A stretch of DNA of 64,000 bases from Pedobacter antarcticus. GTDB lineage: Bacteria > Bacteroidota > Bacteroidia > Sphingobacteriales > Sphingobacteriaceae. The number at the start of each line of letters is the position of its first letter. Position 1 is the first letter of the stretch. The DNA lies in the NCBI RefSeq assembly GCF_900112985.1, contig NZ_FONS01000001.1, positions 493,730-557,729 of the forward strand, written 5' to 3'. The notes under the pieces are model-generated. The model saw only the letters and a list, made by a program, of their open reading frames with translations. It had not been told where the DNA came from and did no database searches. The translations under genes were made by a program, and so were the position numbers. Positions 34,389 to 43,610 of the stretch are shown here, one piece after another.

Positions 34389-36815
34389 CTATTGCAATAG
34401 ATTAGGGTTATCCATACCTATTGGAGCGCCGGGAGGCATTTCTGCCGCAGGAGCAATCTCAAACTTAGCTGGATCTAACTGAAATGTTTTAATTTGAGAC
34501 AGCGCGAAAAGGCGGTTTGCATTCTGCTGGTCACTGCCCAGGTATTTGTTAGCCTCCAGCCAGTGATTCAGTTCTTCTATTTTCAGCAAGGCCTGTCCCT
34601 GTACGTTTTCGGAGACGTCTTTTCCAGTACCTAAAGCAAGCAGATACTTAAGCACAAGGTTATTGACAACGATCTGCAACTGTCCATCCATACCACCTGC
34701 ATCTGGTGCCTTCCAGGTCTGGTTGATGAGTTGTCCGGCAATATGAATAAACCCTGGTTGTTTAGCATCCCTGGCTGCATATTCGGTTAACCTGGCAGCT
34801 CTCTTTCCGTCAAGCAGATATGCAACGGTGAAACCAGCGACAGACTCCGCAGCCGATAAAGGATCGAATGTCGGCCCTGTCTTTCTGGAAAATACTTCTC
34901 TTCCCCCGGGAAATCCTGAAGGTCTGGGTGGAATTTTTTCAAGTAATTGCTCCGGAATACGAAGATTTTCGGGTTTTATCGTCAATAGTAAAACATCTAA
35001 TGCAGCCTTCTGCTGGCCGGGAGGGATTAGCGCCGTTGGAACTTGCCCGTCGCCCTTCAATGCATGTGTAAAATATAATCCACCGATCAGTTTCGAAACA
35101 GCCTCTATCTGGTACCGGTGCAGCAAATAAATCGGCACCAAAACTTCTTCCAGCGTACTCATCGGTGCATTCGCAGCAATTGCTTTCACTGAAAAATTAG
35201 TGATCAGCTGTTTCCTAATCTCCAGTAAACGGTTCAGTTCGCCAGTTACATCGCCGTTACCATTATCCCATTGATGGGAAAGCGGGTGCACATCTCCGCC
35301 GACATCCGGAATTTGTATAAAACCTTTGGCAAGGGTTTCTTTCATGATCTGATCAAGCGCATTATTTTCATCTGTACCAGCATCAAATTCGCTGTAACCC
35401 CACATGATCGCTCTTTTATCCCATTCTCCAATTCCTTTAGCATAGGCGTGCTGAACATCTATCTTTCCGTTCTTATCCATTGTAAAATACGGAGCCGGAT
35501 AATCCATTACCGATGCCCTGTCTTTTACACTGGCTGCAAAATTATGGTAGAGACCAATGGTATGCCCGATTTCATGTGCAGACAACTGGCGAATTCTCGC
35601 CAATGTAAGCTCTTCCAGTTCTTTGGGAACCGGCTTTCCCTCTTGATAAGGTTGAAGTAAACCCTCGGCAATTAAATAATCCTGACGGTGTCTGTCAGAT
35701 CCAAGTGTTACTACACCTTTAATAATTTCGCCGGTACGCGGGTCTATATAAGAATTTCCAAAAGAATAACCTCTTGGGTTGCCATTGCGGTTTACCCAGT
35801 TTATTACATTGTAGCGGATGTCCATCGGGTCTACTCCTTCCGGCAGTTCTTCTACAACAAATCCATTGATAAAACCCGCTGCAGTAAATGCCTCGTTCCA
35901 CCAATTCCCACCTTCTATGAGTGCCCGTTTGATTTTTTCAGGCGCTCCACGGTCTACATAATATACAATCGGTTTAACTGGCTCACTTGGTGCTAATCCT
36001 GGTTTTTTCTTAACCAGCCTTTGTCTTCTTGAAAATTTGGCTATCAACGGCTGATCCATATCAGCGCTGAAATCATAATAATTAAACGGATTCAGACCTG
36101 ATCGCGGATCAAATTTCCGCTGCTTAAATCCCGGCTCGGGTAATGCGACAAATGACTGTCTCATCGAAACAGTTACAGCAGTTGGATCCGGTGCGATACC
36201 ACCACCGCCATAACCACCTGAAGGAGCACCGCCGGTAAATGTGATAAGTGACTCAAATTCTGTGTTCTGCGGAAAGTTTTTTGTGTTTTCGATAGCGATA
36301 GCACTTCGGCTTTCATCGAGTTTATAAGGTGTTTTACCGAGAGTTCCACCAATCTGCTGGCTGTCGGAAATTAAAAATGGAGTGAGGTCAATGAGCACTT
36401 TATCTCCTTCTGTAGCCAAAGGTTTAAATCCCCAGATCACAGATTTAGCAAATGCATTTTCCACCGACCTGACCTGATCCTTATTTCCGTTGACTGCGCG
36501 GAAGCGGTAATTAGGTTGAATTAATAATAATTTGCCACCCAATAGCGTAAATTTTACGATATCCGATTTGGCTTTGCCGAGTTCCGGACCACCAGATCCC
36601 ACGCCAGCAGGCAGGGACGCGAAGTAAAGAAACTCCTGATCGAGCTTATTTACTTCCAGTAGTATTTTTCCATTTTTTGCATCGTAGTAAAATGGGAAAT
36701 AGCCATCATACTTTTTTAGACCTTTTACAATGGAGAGCATATCCTGTCCCTGAACGGTATTCAAGATGCAGGACATGGCGATTAACAGTAAAAGTTTTCT
36801 GGTAAAGATTCTCAT
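34389..36815 (-). CDS. Secreted zinc metalloprotease (DUF5117/DUF5118-type)
   Basis: An 808-residue peptidase. The signal peptide ends NTVQGQ near residue 23. The DUF5118-like start (GLKKYDGYFPFYYDAKNGKIL) and the DUF5117 region with SVENAFAKSVIWGFKPLA precede a metzincin-like catalytic site: His414, Glu415, His418 and His424 in SAHEIGHTIGLYHNFAAS. A following SVMDYPAP gives the Met-turn. The C-terminal half (DUF4953-like) is helical. Substrates are unknown; the protein is probably periplasmic or outer-membrane associated. It lies 107 bases downstream of a TlpA-like gene on the same strand. Confidence 0.9.
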   Translation of the reverse strand: MRIFTRKLLLLIAMSCILNTVQGQDMLSIVKGLKKYDGYFPFYYDAKNGKILLEVNKLDQEFLYFASLPAGVGSGGPELGKAKSDIVKFTLLGGKLLLIQPNYRFRAVNGNKDQVRSVENAFAKSVIWGFKPLATEGDKVLIDLTPFLISDSQQIGGTLGKTPYKLDESRSAIAIENTKNFPQNTEFESLITFTGGAPSGGYGGGGIAPDPTAVTVSMRQSFVALPEPGFKQRKFDPRSGLNPFNYYDFSADMDQPLIAKFSRRQRLVKKKPGLAPSEPVKPIVYYVDRGAPEKIKRALIEGGNWWNEAFTAAGFINGFVVEELPEGVDPMDIRYNVINWVNRNGNPRGYSFGNSYIDPRTGEIIKGVVTLGSDRHRQDYLIAEGLLQPYQEGKPVPKELEELTLARIRQLSAHEIGHTIGLYHNFAASVKDRASVMDYPAPYFTMDKNGKIDVQHAYAKGIGEWDKRAIMWGYSEFDAGTDENNALDQIMKETLAKGFIQIPDVGGDVHPLSHQWDNGNGDVTGELNRLLEIRKQLITNFSVKAIAANAPMSTLEEVLVPIYLLHRYQIEAVSKLIGGLYFTHALKGDGQVPTALIPPGQQKAALDVLLLTIKPENLRIPEQLLEKIPPRPSGFPGGREVFSRKTGPTFDPLSAAESVAGFTVAYLLDGKRAARLTEYAARDAKQPGFIHIAGQLINQTWKAPDAGGMDGQLQIVVNNLVLKYLLALGTGKDVSENVQGQALLKIEELNHWLEANKYLGSDQQNANRLFALSQIKTFQLDPAKFEIAPAAEMPPGAPIGMDNPNLLQ

Positions 36816-36922
36816 GTCTGTTTAATAATTAGAGGTTTAGGCGCCGTTAATTTAGATTGATGAGGAAAATTACAGAAGTTTTAACCATTAAATATCATTG
36901 TTTGATGGCAACCGGAATACTG

Positions 36923-37492
36923 TCACGATTTTGTTATAGACAATTGTTCTATAACCTTAACCATACCTTCAAATTCTTCCTGGTTATAGAGCCTGGTCAG
37001 GTATTGTATTTTACCGTCCCTGTCTATAACCACGTTTCGTGTAACACCTGCTTTTTTATCGGCAAAGCGCTGAAAAATTCCGGCTCCGGGATCTAAAGCA
37101 AGCGGATAACTGATATTCATATCTTTATGGAATTTCTGTACCACATCAAGCGGCTCGTCACGGTCGACACCTATAAGTACAACTCCTTTATCTTTATAAG
37201 CCTGCCAAACCTCTTTCTCCAGTTCCGGCATCTCCTTTCTGCATACCACACACCAGGAAGCCGTAAATTGCAGGATCACAATTTTACCTTTTAATTCTGC
37301 CAGTGAAGTCTTTGTACCGTCATGTAATACCAGTTGAAAATCTGAAGGTGCAGTATCGCCGACTTTCACAAGGTATCCCCTGCTGTCACTGTTTGGATTT
37401 TCAAACTGCGGGCCTTTTTGTGGTTTATCCTGCGCAACAGACAGCAGGAACGAACAGGCCATAGCTAATGTAAATAAGGTTTTTTTCATCAT
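36923..37492 (-). CDS. Periplasmic TlpA-like thioredoxin-family protein
   Basis: A 189-residue protein with a signal peptide ending LLSVAQ near residue 21. The thioredoxin-fold domain (about 42-185) begins VGDTAPSDFQLVLHDGTKTSL and has the redox motif WCVVC with Cys81 and Cys84 in FTASWCVVCRKEMPEL. The cis-Pro region (KKAGVTRNVVIDRDGKI) seems to have Thr-Arg-Asn in place of the usual T-P-T motif, so disulfide chemistry may be altered. Double ATG at the start (37492/37489). It follows the M28 peptidase gene by 7 bases and likely shares its transcript. Confidence 0.88.
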   Translation of the reverse strand: MMKKTLFTLAMACSFLLSVAQDKPQKGPQFENPNSDSRGYLVKVGDTAPSDFQLVLHDGTKTSLAELKGKIVILQFTASWCVVCRKEMPELEKEVWQAYKDKGVVLIGVDRDEPLDVVQKFHKDMNISYPLALDPGAGIFQRFADKKAGVTRNVVIDRDGKIQYLTRLYNQEEFEGMVKVIEQLSITKS

Positions 37493-37499
37493 GTCTGAT

Positions 37500-39695
37500 T
37501 TAATAGATTGTTGTTAAGTACTGTGTTAGTTTATTTATCGCACCGGTTAGCTTAACTAATTCTTGTTTAGCTTCGTCGTAATGTCCTTCCTCTATCCCCT
37601 CTCTGATACCAGGAAGTGTTTTAACACCATAGCCTGTATAGAATCCAGGCGCATAGATACTATGCTTGTACCATGGCCTTCTAGGCAATCCGTTTTCCAG
37701 CAGTAGTGTTTTTTCTGCCTGATATAGCTTTTGATTATTCTGACGGATAGCCTTCTGATCGCCTGTGAACTTTTGCTGTCTTAGCTGGAGCGCGGCGGCT
37801 TCTTTCTTCAAACCGAGCAGTGCATCCGTAAGCGGTATAAAATCAAAGGTGGGAACTTCGACTGTTTTTTCTTTAGCCTGAAAGGGTTCTTTCGGATCAG
37901 CAGCCAGCTTATAAATATCACTGTCAATCAACTGGTGCTGTAACCCAGCTTCCTGCTGTAAATTTTTCGCTGATCCGATCACCTCATCGGTATAATTCTG
38001 AACAGCAGTGTAAAGTCCTGTAAAGTTGAAAGGTAATTTCTCTGCATCTGCCAGCCTTAGAACAGCCCTGCCTGCTGCCTGCGATAATGCTAGTCCATAA
38101 TTAAATCCGGGATCTTTAAACCGAATATAATTATCATAAGAATCATAGATTGAATGATATTCGCCACCAGTGCTCTCTCCGCCGAAACCGAAGTTTAAGC
38201 TTGGAATACCTAAGTGCTGTAAAAAGGCAGAATAGTCTGAACCCGTACCCAATGCACCTAAATTATAGTCCGGACTCTCCAGCAAAGCTTTTTTCTTCGC
38301 TGTTCCACTAGCCTTGATAATCTCAGAAGCACGTTTACGGTCAAAAATTGTAGCCTGCGTAATCGGATCTTTAACTGATTTAGTAATAGAGGTCACCAGG
38401 TCCGATAAAGCATGCGATCCTCCGGCACTAAAAAACCCACTGCTGTTATTATCGGTATTGATATAAGCAACTGCCTTCTCACTTAATTCTTCAGCATGCT
38501 GCTCCACCCATTCTGTCGATCCTAAAAGAGATTGTTCTTCTCCATCCCATGCCGTATATACCAAGGTTCTTTTTGGCTTATACCCCTGTTTAACCAGCTC
38601 ACCTATTGCTTTTGCTTCTTCAAGTAAAGACGCCAGCCCGCTGACCGGATCAGATGCCCCATTAACCCAGGCATCGTGGTGATTTCCACGAATAATCCAT
38701 TCATCAGGATATTCACTCCCCTTGATTTTTGCAACGACATTATAGACCGGCACAATATCCCAGTTCTGTTTAATTTTCAAATGGACCTTTGTTTTATCTC
38801 CGCCGCCAATCCGATAAGTAAATGGCAATGCCCCGCGCCAGGATGCAGGTGCGACAGGTCCATCCAATGCCTCAAGCAGTGGTTTGGCATCATGATAACT
38901 AATAGGCAATACTGGTATTTTCAATATGGTAACTGCTTCGTCTTTGGTTAAGCGTTTAGCGTTTTTAACCGAGGCATATCCCGGAGTTAGGGGATCTCCG
39001 GGATAGATGACCATATCCATTACTGAACCCCGCTGTACGGTATGTTCATTTTTGAAAGGGCCTTCCGGGTAAGCATCTCCCTGATAATAGCCATCGTCTA
39101 TCGGATCAGAATAAATAATACAGCCTACAGCGCCATGTTCATAGGCTACCTTTGGCTTAATTCCCCTCCAGGAGTTCCCGTATTTAGCGATAACAATTTT
39201 GCCCTTTACATCTATACCGCGGCTTGCCAGTTCTCTATAATCGGCAGGTAAACCATAGTTAACGAAAACCAGTGGTGCAGTTACATCGCCGTCAGCTCCC
39301 CATACATTGTAGGTTGGCAGCTGTCCCTGCTGACCGGAAGTTGCATCTCCGGGTACTGCAGGCTCTTTTAAAGTAGCGCTGAATTTGACAGGTAAAAGGA
39401 GTTCCAGCTTACGCTCCACAGGTGTCGGGAATAATACATAAAAGGTCTCAATCTGACTATTCCAGCCATAGGACTTAAATAGGTCATTGAGTTTTAAGGC
39501 TACCTCTTTTCCTGCTTCCGAGCCCAGATGATGGGGTTTAGCGGATAATTCTTTAATAGAATGTCCAATATTTTCTTTACTTAAAAACTGGTCAAACCGG
39601 TTTTCCAATTGAGTTTGACCGTCAGGTTGCTGTGCAAATACAAAACCTGAAATCAGGCTCATTGAGAGTGTGGAGAATAGTAGTCGTTTATTCAT
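37500..39695 (-). CDS. Secreted M28-family metallopeptidase (glutamate carboxypeptidase II-like)
   Basis: A 731-residue zinc peptidase. The signal peptide ends SGFVFAQ near residue 22. A protease-associated domain (about 115-300) contains FVNYGLPADYRELASRGIDV and GKIVIAKYGNSWRGIKPKVA. The M28 catalytic core has co-catalytic zinc ligands in IIRGNHHDAWVNGASDP, WDGEEQSLLGS (Glu-Glu pair), INTDNNSS and the final His of GEYHSIYDSYD. A transferrin-receptor-like dimerisation domain ends the protein. It resembles human PSMA and should trim acidic or other C-terminal residues from peptides. It heads the M28-TlpA-metalloprotease group. Confidence 0.93.
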   Translation of the reverse strand: MNKRLLFSTLSMSLISGFVFAQQPDGQTQLENRFDQFLSKENIGHSIKELSAKPHHLGSEAGKEVALKLNDLFKSYGWNSQIETFYVLFPTPVERKLELLLPVKFSATLKEPAVPGDATSGQQGQLPTYNVWGADGDVTAPLVFVNYGLPADYRELASRGIDVKGKIVIAKYGNSWRGIKPKVAYEHGAVGCIIYSDPIDDGYYQGDAYPEGPFKNEHTVQRGSVMDMVIYPGDPLTPGYASVKNAKRLTKDEAVTILKIPVLPISYHDAKPLLEALDGPVAPASWRGALPFTYRIGGGDKTKVHLKIKQNWDIVPVYNVVAKIKGSEYPDEWIIRGNHHDAWVNGASDPVSGLASLLEEAKAIGELVKQGYKPKRTLVYTAWDGEEQSLLGSTEWVEQHAEELSEKAVAYINTDNNSSGFFSAGGSHALSDLVTSITKSVKDPITQATIFDRKRASEIIKASGTAKKKALLESPDYNLGALGTGSDYSAFLQHLGIPSLNFGFGGESTGGEYHSIYDSYDNYIRFKDPGFNYGLALSQAAGRAVLRLADAEKLPFNFTGLYTAVQNYTDEVIGSAKNLQQEAGLQHQLIDSDIYKLAADPKEPFQAKEKTVEVPTFDFIPLTDALLGLKKEAAALQLRQQKFTGDQKAIRQNNQKLYQAEKTLLLENGLPRRPWYKHSIYAPGFYTGYGVKTLPGIREGIEEGHYDEAKQELVKLTGAINKLTQYLTTIY

Positions 39696-39839
39696 TTTTC
39701 ATTATTGCTTATTATTTAAAGTCCCACTTTAAGGCATAGGGATTCCCGCCCACCAGAATGTGGTGGTTTACGTTTGTTAATGCTTAATAGGTTTGGGTTT
39801 AGGCCCTAAATATAGTAATATCTATTAATTTAGTAGTAT

Positions 39840-39856
39840 TTATTTCAATGAAATAA
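39840..39856. repeat. Palindrome between the divergent M28 and MDR genes
   Basis: TTATTTCA-A-TGAAATAA is a perfect 17-base inverted repeat in the 266-base divergent region. It might be an operator for either gene. The same region also holds CCACCA/TGGTGG arms at 39750-39755 and 39761-39766 in the M28 leader. Confidence 0.3.
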
Positions 39857-39961
39857 TATCCCTTTGAAACCGGTCCTTGCCCAAAAGCTACCTAGAACAC
39901 AAACAATACCCGGAGCGGTGTGTTGGAACTAGGAGAATGTTTCAATTAAATACCCCTTATC

Positions 39962-40957
39962 ATGAGTAAAGTAATTTTATTACAAAAAAGACCCGCTGGA
40001 AAACCTGTATTAACAGATTTTGAATTCAAGAATGAATCTGTAGCGCAGCCTGGTAAGAATGAACTGCTGCTGAAGACACAATATGTCTCGGTCGACCCTT
40101 ATTTAAGAGGCAGGATGAGTGATGCTAAATCTTATGTACCGCCTTTTAAAGTTGGTGACCCTATACAATCTGGAATTGTTGCAGAAGTTACAGAATCAAA
40201 TCATCCGGATTTTAAAGAAGGAGATTTTGTGTCTGGTAACCTTGACTGGAAAGAGATTCAGGTTTCAGATGGAAAAGGATTAACGGTGATAGACAAGGAA
40301 GCTGCAAGTCCGAGCGCTTATCTCGGTATTCTGGGAATGACCGGTTTAACGGCCTACCTTGGACTTACGGAGATCGGAAAGCCCCAAAAAGGCGAAACGC
40401 TTGTAGTTTCCGGAGCAGCCGGAGCTGTCGGAAGTGTCGTTGGTCAAATCGGGAAAATATTGGGTTGTAAAGTAATCGGAATTGCCGGTTCTGAAAAGAA
40501 GATAGCGCTCTTAAAAGACAAATTTGGTTTTGACGAGGCTATAAATTATAAGACGACCGAAGATATGCAACAAGCTATTAAAGATGCTGCTCCTGAGGGA
40601 GTTGATATTTATTTTGATAATGTTGGTGGCGAAATATCTGATGCGGTCTTAGCCAATATAAATAAGTTCGGACGCGTCCCCGTTTGTGGTGCAATATCTT
40701 TATATAATAACACAGAAGTATCCCTGGGGCCCCGTGTACAAGCGATTCTGGTAAAAAACAGCGCATTGATGCAAGGTTTTATAGTTTCAAACTTTGCCGA
40801 TAAATTTCCTGAAGCCATAAAAACACTGACGACCTGGCTGAAAGAAGGAAAATTAAATTATACAGAAACTATCGTGGAAGGTTTTGATGAAATCCCACAA
40901 GCTTTCATTGATCTTTTCGAGGGTAAAAATGAAGGTAAAATGATTGTTAAGGTCTAA
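39962..40957 (+). CDS. NADP-dependent MDR oxidoreductase (CurA/leukotriene B4 dehydrogenase-like)
   Basis: A 331-residue cytoplasmic enzyme of the medium-chain reductase superfamily, lacking zinc ligands. It has the family N-terminus (VILLQKRPAGKPVLTDFEF), YVSVDPYLRGRMSD near residue 42, GMTGLTAYLGLTEIGKPQKGE near 118, the nucleotide-binding motif VSGAAGAVGSVVGQIGK near 140, GSEKKIALLKDKFGFDEAINYK and YFDNVGG near 218. It should reduce the double bond of alpha,beta-unsaturated carbonyls. No operon partner on the same strand. The SDR gene is convergent, 59 bases away. Confidence 0.92.
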   Translation: MSKVILLQKRPAGKPVLTDFEFKNESVAQPGKNELLLKTQYVSVDPYLRGRMSDAKSYVPPFKVGDPIQSGIVAEVTESNHPDFKEGDFVSGNLDWKEIQVSDGKGLTVIDKEAASPSAYLGILGMTGLTAYLGLTEIGKPQKGETLVVSGAAGAVGSVVGQIGKILGCKVIGIAGSEKKIALLKDKFGFDEAINYKTTEDMQQAIKDAAPEGVDIYFDNVGGEISDAVLANINKFGRVPVCGAISLYNNTEVSLGPRVQAILVKNSALMQGFIVSNFADKFPEAIKTLTTWLKEGKLNYTETIVEGFDEIPQAFIDLFEGKNEGKMIVKV

Positions 40958-41016
40958 AATTTCATGCTTGGCTACCCGCCAGTGGCTGGGCTTCCGGCTG
41001 CTGACGGCTCCGGCAA

Positions 41017-41787
41017 TTATTTAAGTCCCTGCGGCAATGTACTTATAGCTGACCATCCACCGTCAACAATTAAATGCTGGCCTGTAACGTGCCTTGCAGC
41101 ATCAGACACAAAAAATAGCGCTGCAGTGGCAATATCAGCTGCATAAGCCGGCCGGCCCATCGGCGTAATCTCAGACCATACTTTTTCATAATCAGCTTCT
41201 TCTGCAGTACGTTCAGTAAGCGTGGCGCCAGGGGCGACAGTATTCACATTAATACCATAAGCCGATAACTCAATAACCAGATTTGTGGCCAGCATTTCTA
41301 CTGCTGCTTTAGTCATTGCGTACACCGCGAGATCCTTCAATGCCCTGTGTCCGACCACCGAAGAAGTGAAAAGTATGGAGCCGCCGTTTTGTTTTTTCAT
41401 CTGATTAGCCGCTGCCTGTGCCAAAAAGAAAGTTCCGGCAAGATTTACCCGCATCACCTGATCGAATGCGTCTTTGCTGTAACTAAAAAAATCTCCATAC
41501 AATGTAATACCTGCATTGGCAATAACCACATCGAGTTTTCCGTACCGGTTAACCGCTGTATCTACGAGTTCCTGAATAAAATTTAGATCTGCGGCATCTC
41601 CAGTGAGGGGAATACAGACTTCATGCCCTGCGGCATTGATTTTTTCTGCTGCCTGCCGGCACAATTCCGGATCGACGTCATTCAGGATAACCACAGCACC
41701 TTCCAAATTCAACATTCTGCAGATCTCAAATCCAATGCCTTGTCCTGCACCGGTAACAATTGCTACTTTATCTTTAAATCTCATCAT
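41017..41787 (-). CDS. Short-chain dehydrogenase/reductase, probable sugar dehydrogenase
   Basis: A 256-residue classical SDR. The cofactor motif TGAGQGIGFEI lies near residue 12, with Asp after the second strand (LNDVDPE), favouring NAD over NADP. NAGITLYGD follows near 90, and the catalytic Ser, Tyr and Lys are in LFTSSVVGHRAL and YAMTKAA. GGWSAIST ends the fold. It is 4 bases downstream of an IlvD-type sugar-acid dehydratase, so it likely oxidises a sugar or a later intermediate of the same pathway. The exact sugar cannot be told. Confidence 0.88.
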   Translation of the reverse strand: MMRFKDKVAIVTGAGQGIGFEICRMLNLEGAVVILNDVDPELCRQAAEKINAAGHEVCIPLTGDAADLNFIQELVDTAVNRYGKLDVVIANAGITLYGDFFSYSKDAFDQVMRVNLAGTFFLAQAAANQMKKQNGGSILFTSSVVGHRALKDLAVYAMTKAAVEMLATNLVIELSAYGINVNTVAPGATLTERTAEEADYEKVWSEITPMGRPAYAADIATAALFFVSDAARHVTGQHLIVDGGWSAISTLPQGLK

Positions 41788-41791
41788 TCTT

Positions 41792-43507
41792 TTAATGTGA
41801 ATCTCTTAATACTTTACTTCCTGACCCGCCGTTTAAAAAATCCATATCGGCACCTAAGTGTGCCTGCTGTACGTGATCAGTGTATAATTTAATATATCCT
41901 CTTTCCGCTACAGGTAATGGTTCAATATACTCCCTTTTGCGACGCTCCAATTCTGCAGTTCCAATATCCGTATCCAATCTGCGATTTGGAACATCAAGTG
42001 TAATCATATCTCCCGTCCTGATCATTGCAAAATTACCTCCGGCAGCAGCTTCAGGCGATACATGCAGCACCACCGTACCGAAACCTGTCCCACTCATTCT
42101 TCCATCGGAAATACGAACCATATCAGTTATACCGCTTTCCAACAACTTTTTGGGAATGCCCATATTACCGACTTCCGGCATTCCCGGATAACCTTTGGGC
42201 CCGACGTTTTTCAAAACCAATACACTGTCTCCGTCAACCTCTAATTCATCGGTATCTATTCTTGCTTTAAAATCTTCGATATTTTCAAATACAACTGCTT
42301 TTCCGGTATGCTGCATTAAATGCGGACTGGCTGCTGAAGGTTTGATAACCGCACCACTCTCACACAGATTGCCAGTGAGCACTGCCAGCCCTGTTGCAGT
42401 ATTAAAAGGTTTTTCAATAGTGGCTATCACATCTGGATTATAACAAACTGCATGCTCATAATTAGCCGAAATGGACTTTCCGTTTGCAGTGATACAATCG
42501 CGGTTAAGCATCCCATCCAGCTCTCTGAGAACGGCTGGTAAACCTCCGGCATAGAATAAATCTTCCATAAAATACTTACCGGATGGTTGCAGATTGGCAA
42601 TCAATGGAACAGCCGCCGAAAGCCGGTCGAAGTCATTGAGGTTTAGTTTAATCCCTATCCTGCCGGCTATCGCTAGTAAATGGATAACAAAATTAGTCGA
42701 TCCGCCAATTGCCGCATTAACTTTTATTGCATTTTCAAATGCCTGGGTGGTTAAAATATCTGATAGTTTAAAGTCTTCAGCAACCATTTCCACGATCCGC
42801 AAGCCGGAAAGCTGCGCCAATACTTTACGTCTGGAGTCAGCAGCGGGGATTGCAGCGTTCCCCGGCAAACTTAGTCCGAGAGACTCCACCATACAAGCCA
42901 TAGACGATGCTGTTCCCATAACCGCACAATGTCCCTGACTTCGACACATTGCAGATTCTATCGTTAACAGTTCTTCTTCCAGCATCTTTCCAGCTCTTAC
43001 CTCGTCATGGTATCTCCAAACATCACTGGTACCGATATGCCCTCCTCTATGATTGCCTGTAAGCATTGGTCCCCCGGATACGACAATTGTGGGTAAGTTA
43101 ACACTGCTAGCCCCCATAACCAGTGACGGGGTAGTCTTATCACAGCCACAAAGTAAAACCACCCCATCGATCGGATTTGCCCTGATAGATTCTTCAACGT
43201 CCATACTGGCCAGATTTCTGTAAAGCATAGCAGTAGGTTTCATCAAAGTTTCTCCAAGTGACATGACCGGAAACTCAACAGGAAAACCTCCCGCCTCCAA
43301 TACTCCTCTTTTAACGGACTCTGCAAGCTCCCTGAAGTGCGCATTGCATGGCGTGAGTTCACTCCAGGTATTACATATTCCTATTATCGGTTTATTGTTA
43401 AATTCATAATCAGGAATGCCCTGGTTTTTCATCCATGCACGGTAGATAAAACCATCTTTTCCTTTACGGCCAAACCATTCTCTGCTACGGAGCACTTGAT
43501 CTTTCAT
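41792..43507 (-). CDS. IlvD/Edd-family sugar-acid dehydratase (L-arabinonate/D-xylonate dehydratase-like)
   Basis: A 571-residue Fe-S dehydratase. The ATG at 43507 is preferred to a TTG two codons upstream. The start REWFGRKGKDGFIYRAWMKN is typical of the aldonate branch rather than of branched-chain IlvD. The cluster ligands Cys54 (TPCNAH), Cys122 (GCDKTTPS) and Cys194 (GHCAVMGTAS) match the spacing of Rhizobium arabinonate dehydratase (59, 127, 200). The ISDGRMSGTGFG motif near 470 carries the likely catalytic Ser. It should dehydrate an aldonic acid to a 2-keto-3-deoxy acid. It is cotranscribed with an SDR and divergent from an AraC regulator. Confidence 0.9.
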   Translation of the reverse strand: MKDQVLRSREWFGRKGKDGFIYRAWMKNQGIPDYEFNNKPIIGICNTWSELTPCNAHFRELAESVKRGVLEAGGFPVEFPVMSLGETLMKPTAMLYRNLASMDVEESIRANPIDGVVLLCGCDKTTPSLVMGASSVNLPTIVVSGGPMLTGNHRGGHIGTSDVWRYHDEVRAGKMLEEELLTIESAMCRSQGHCAVMGTASSMACMVESLGLSLPGNAAIPAADSRRKVLAQLSGLRIVEMVAEDFKLSDILTTQAFENAIKVNAAIGGSTNFVIHLLAIAGRIGIKLNLNDFDRLSAAVPLIANLQPSGKYFMEDLFYAGGLPAVLRELDGMLNRDCITANGKSISANYEHAVCYNPDVIATIEKPFNTATGLAVLTGNLCESGAVIKPSAASPHLMQHTGKAVVFENIEDFKARIDTDELEVDGDSVLVLKNVGPKGYPGMPEVGNMGIPKKLLESGITDMVRISDGRMSGTGFGTVVLHVSPEAAAGGNFAMIRTGDMITLDVPNRRLDTDIGTAELERRKREYIEPLPVAERGYIKLYTDHVQQAHLGADMDFLNGGSGSKVLRDSH

Positions 43508-43510
43508 ATT

Positions 43511-43518
43511 CAAACTTA
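43511..43518 (-). promoter_or_regulatory. -7-like box abutting the dehydratase start
   Basis: The minus strand reads TAAGTTTG, three bases before the ATG at 43507. If used, the message would have almost no leader. No TTG at ideal spacing is seen upstream (one lies 23 bases away). Confidence 0.25.
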
Positions 43519-43549
43519 CTACTCTGCCATAGGTTTAACTACAACACCA

Positions 43550-43580
43550 TTTGCCGTTTCTAATACATTATTTACATTTA
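43550..43580 (+). promoter_or_regulatory. Promoter of the AraC-family regulator gene
   Basis: TTTG (43550-43553), a 19-base spacer and TACATTTA (43573-43580) match the Bacteroidota pattern with one mismatch in the -7 box. The AraC gene ATG lies 30 bases on. Confidence 0.45.
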
Positions 43581-43610
43581 TAAATACAAACACGAACAAA
43601 ATAGTGTAAA

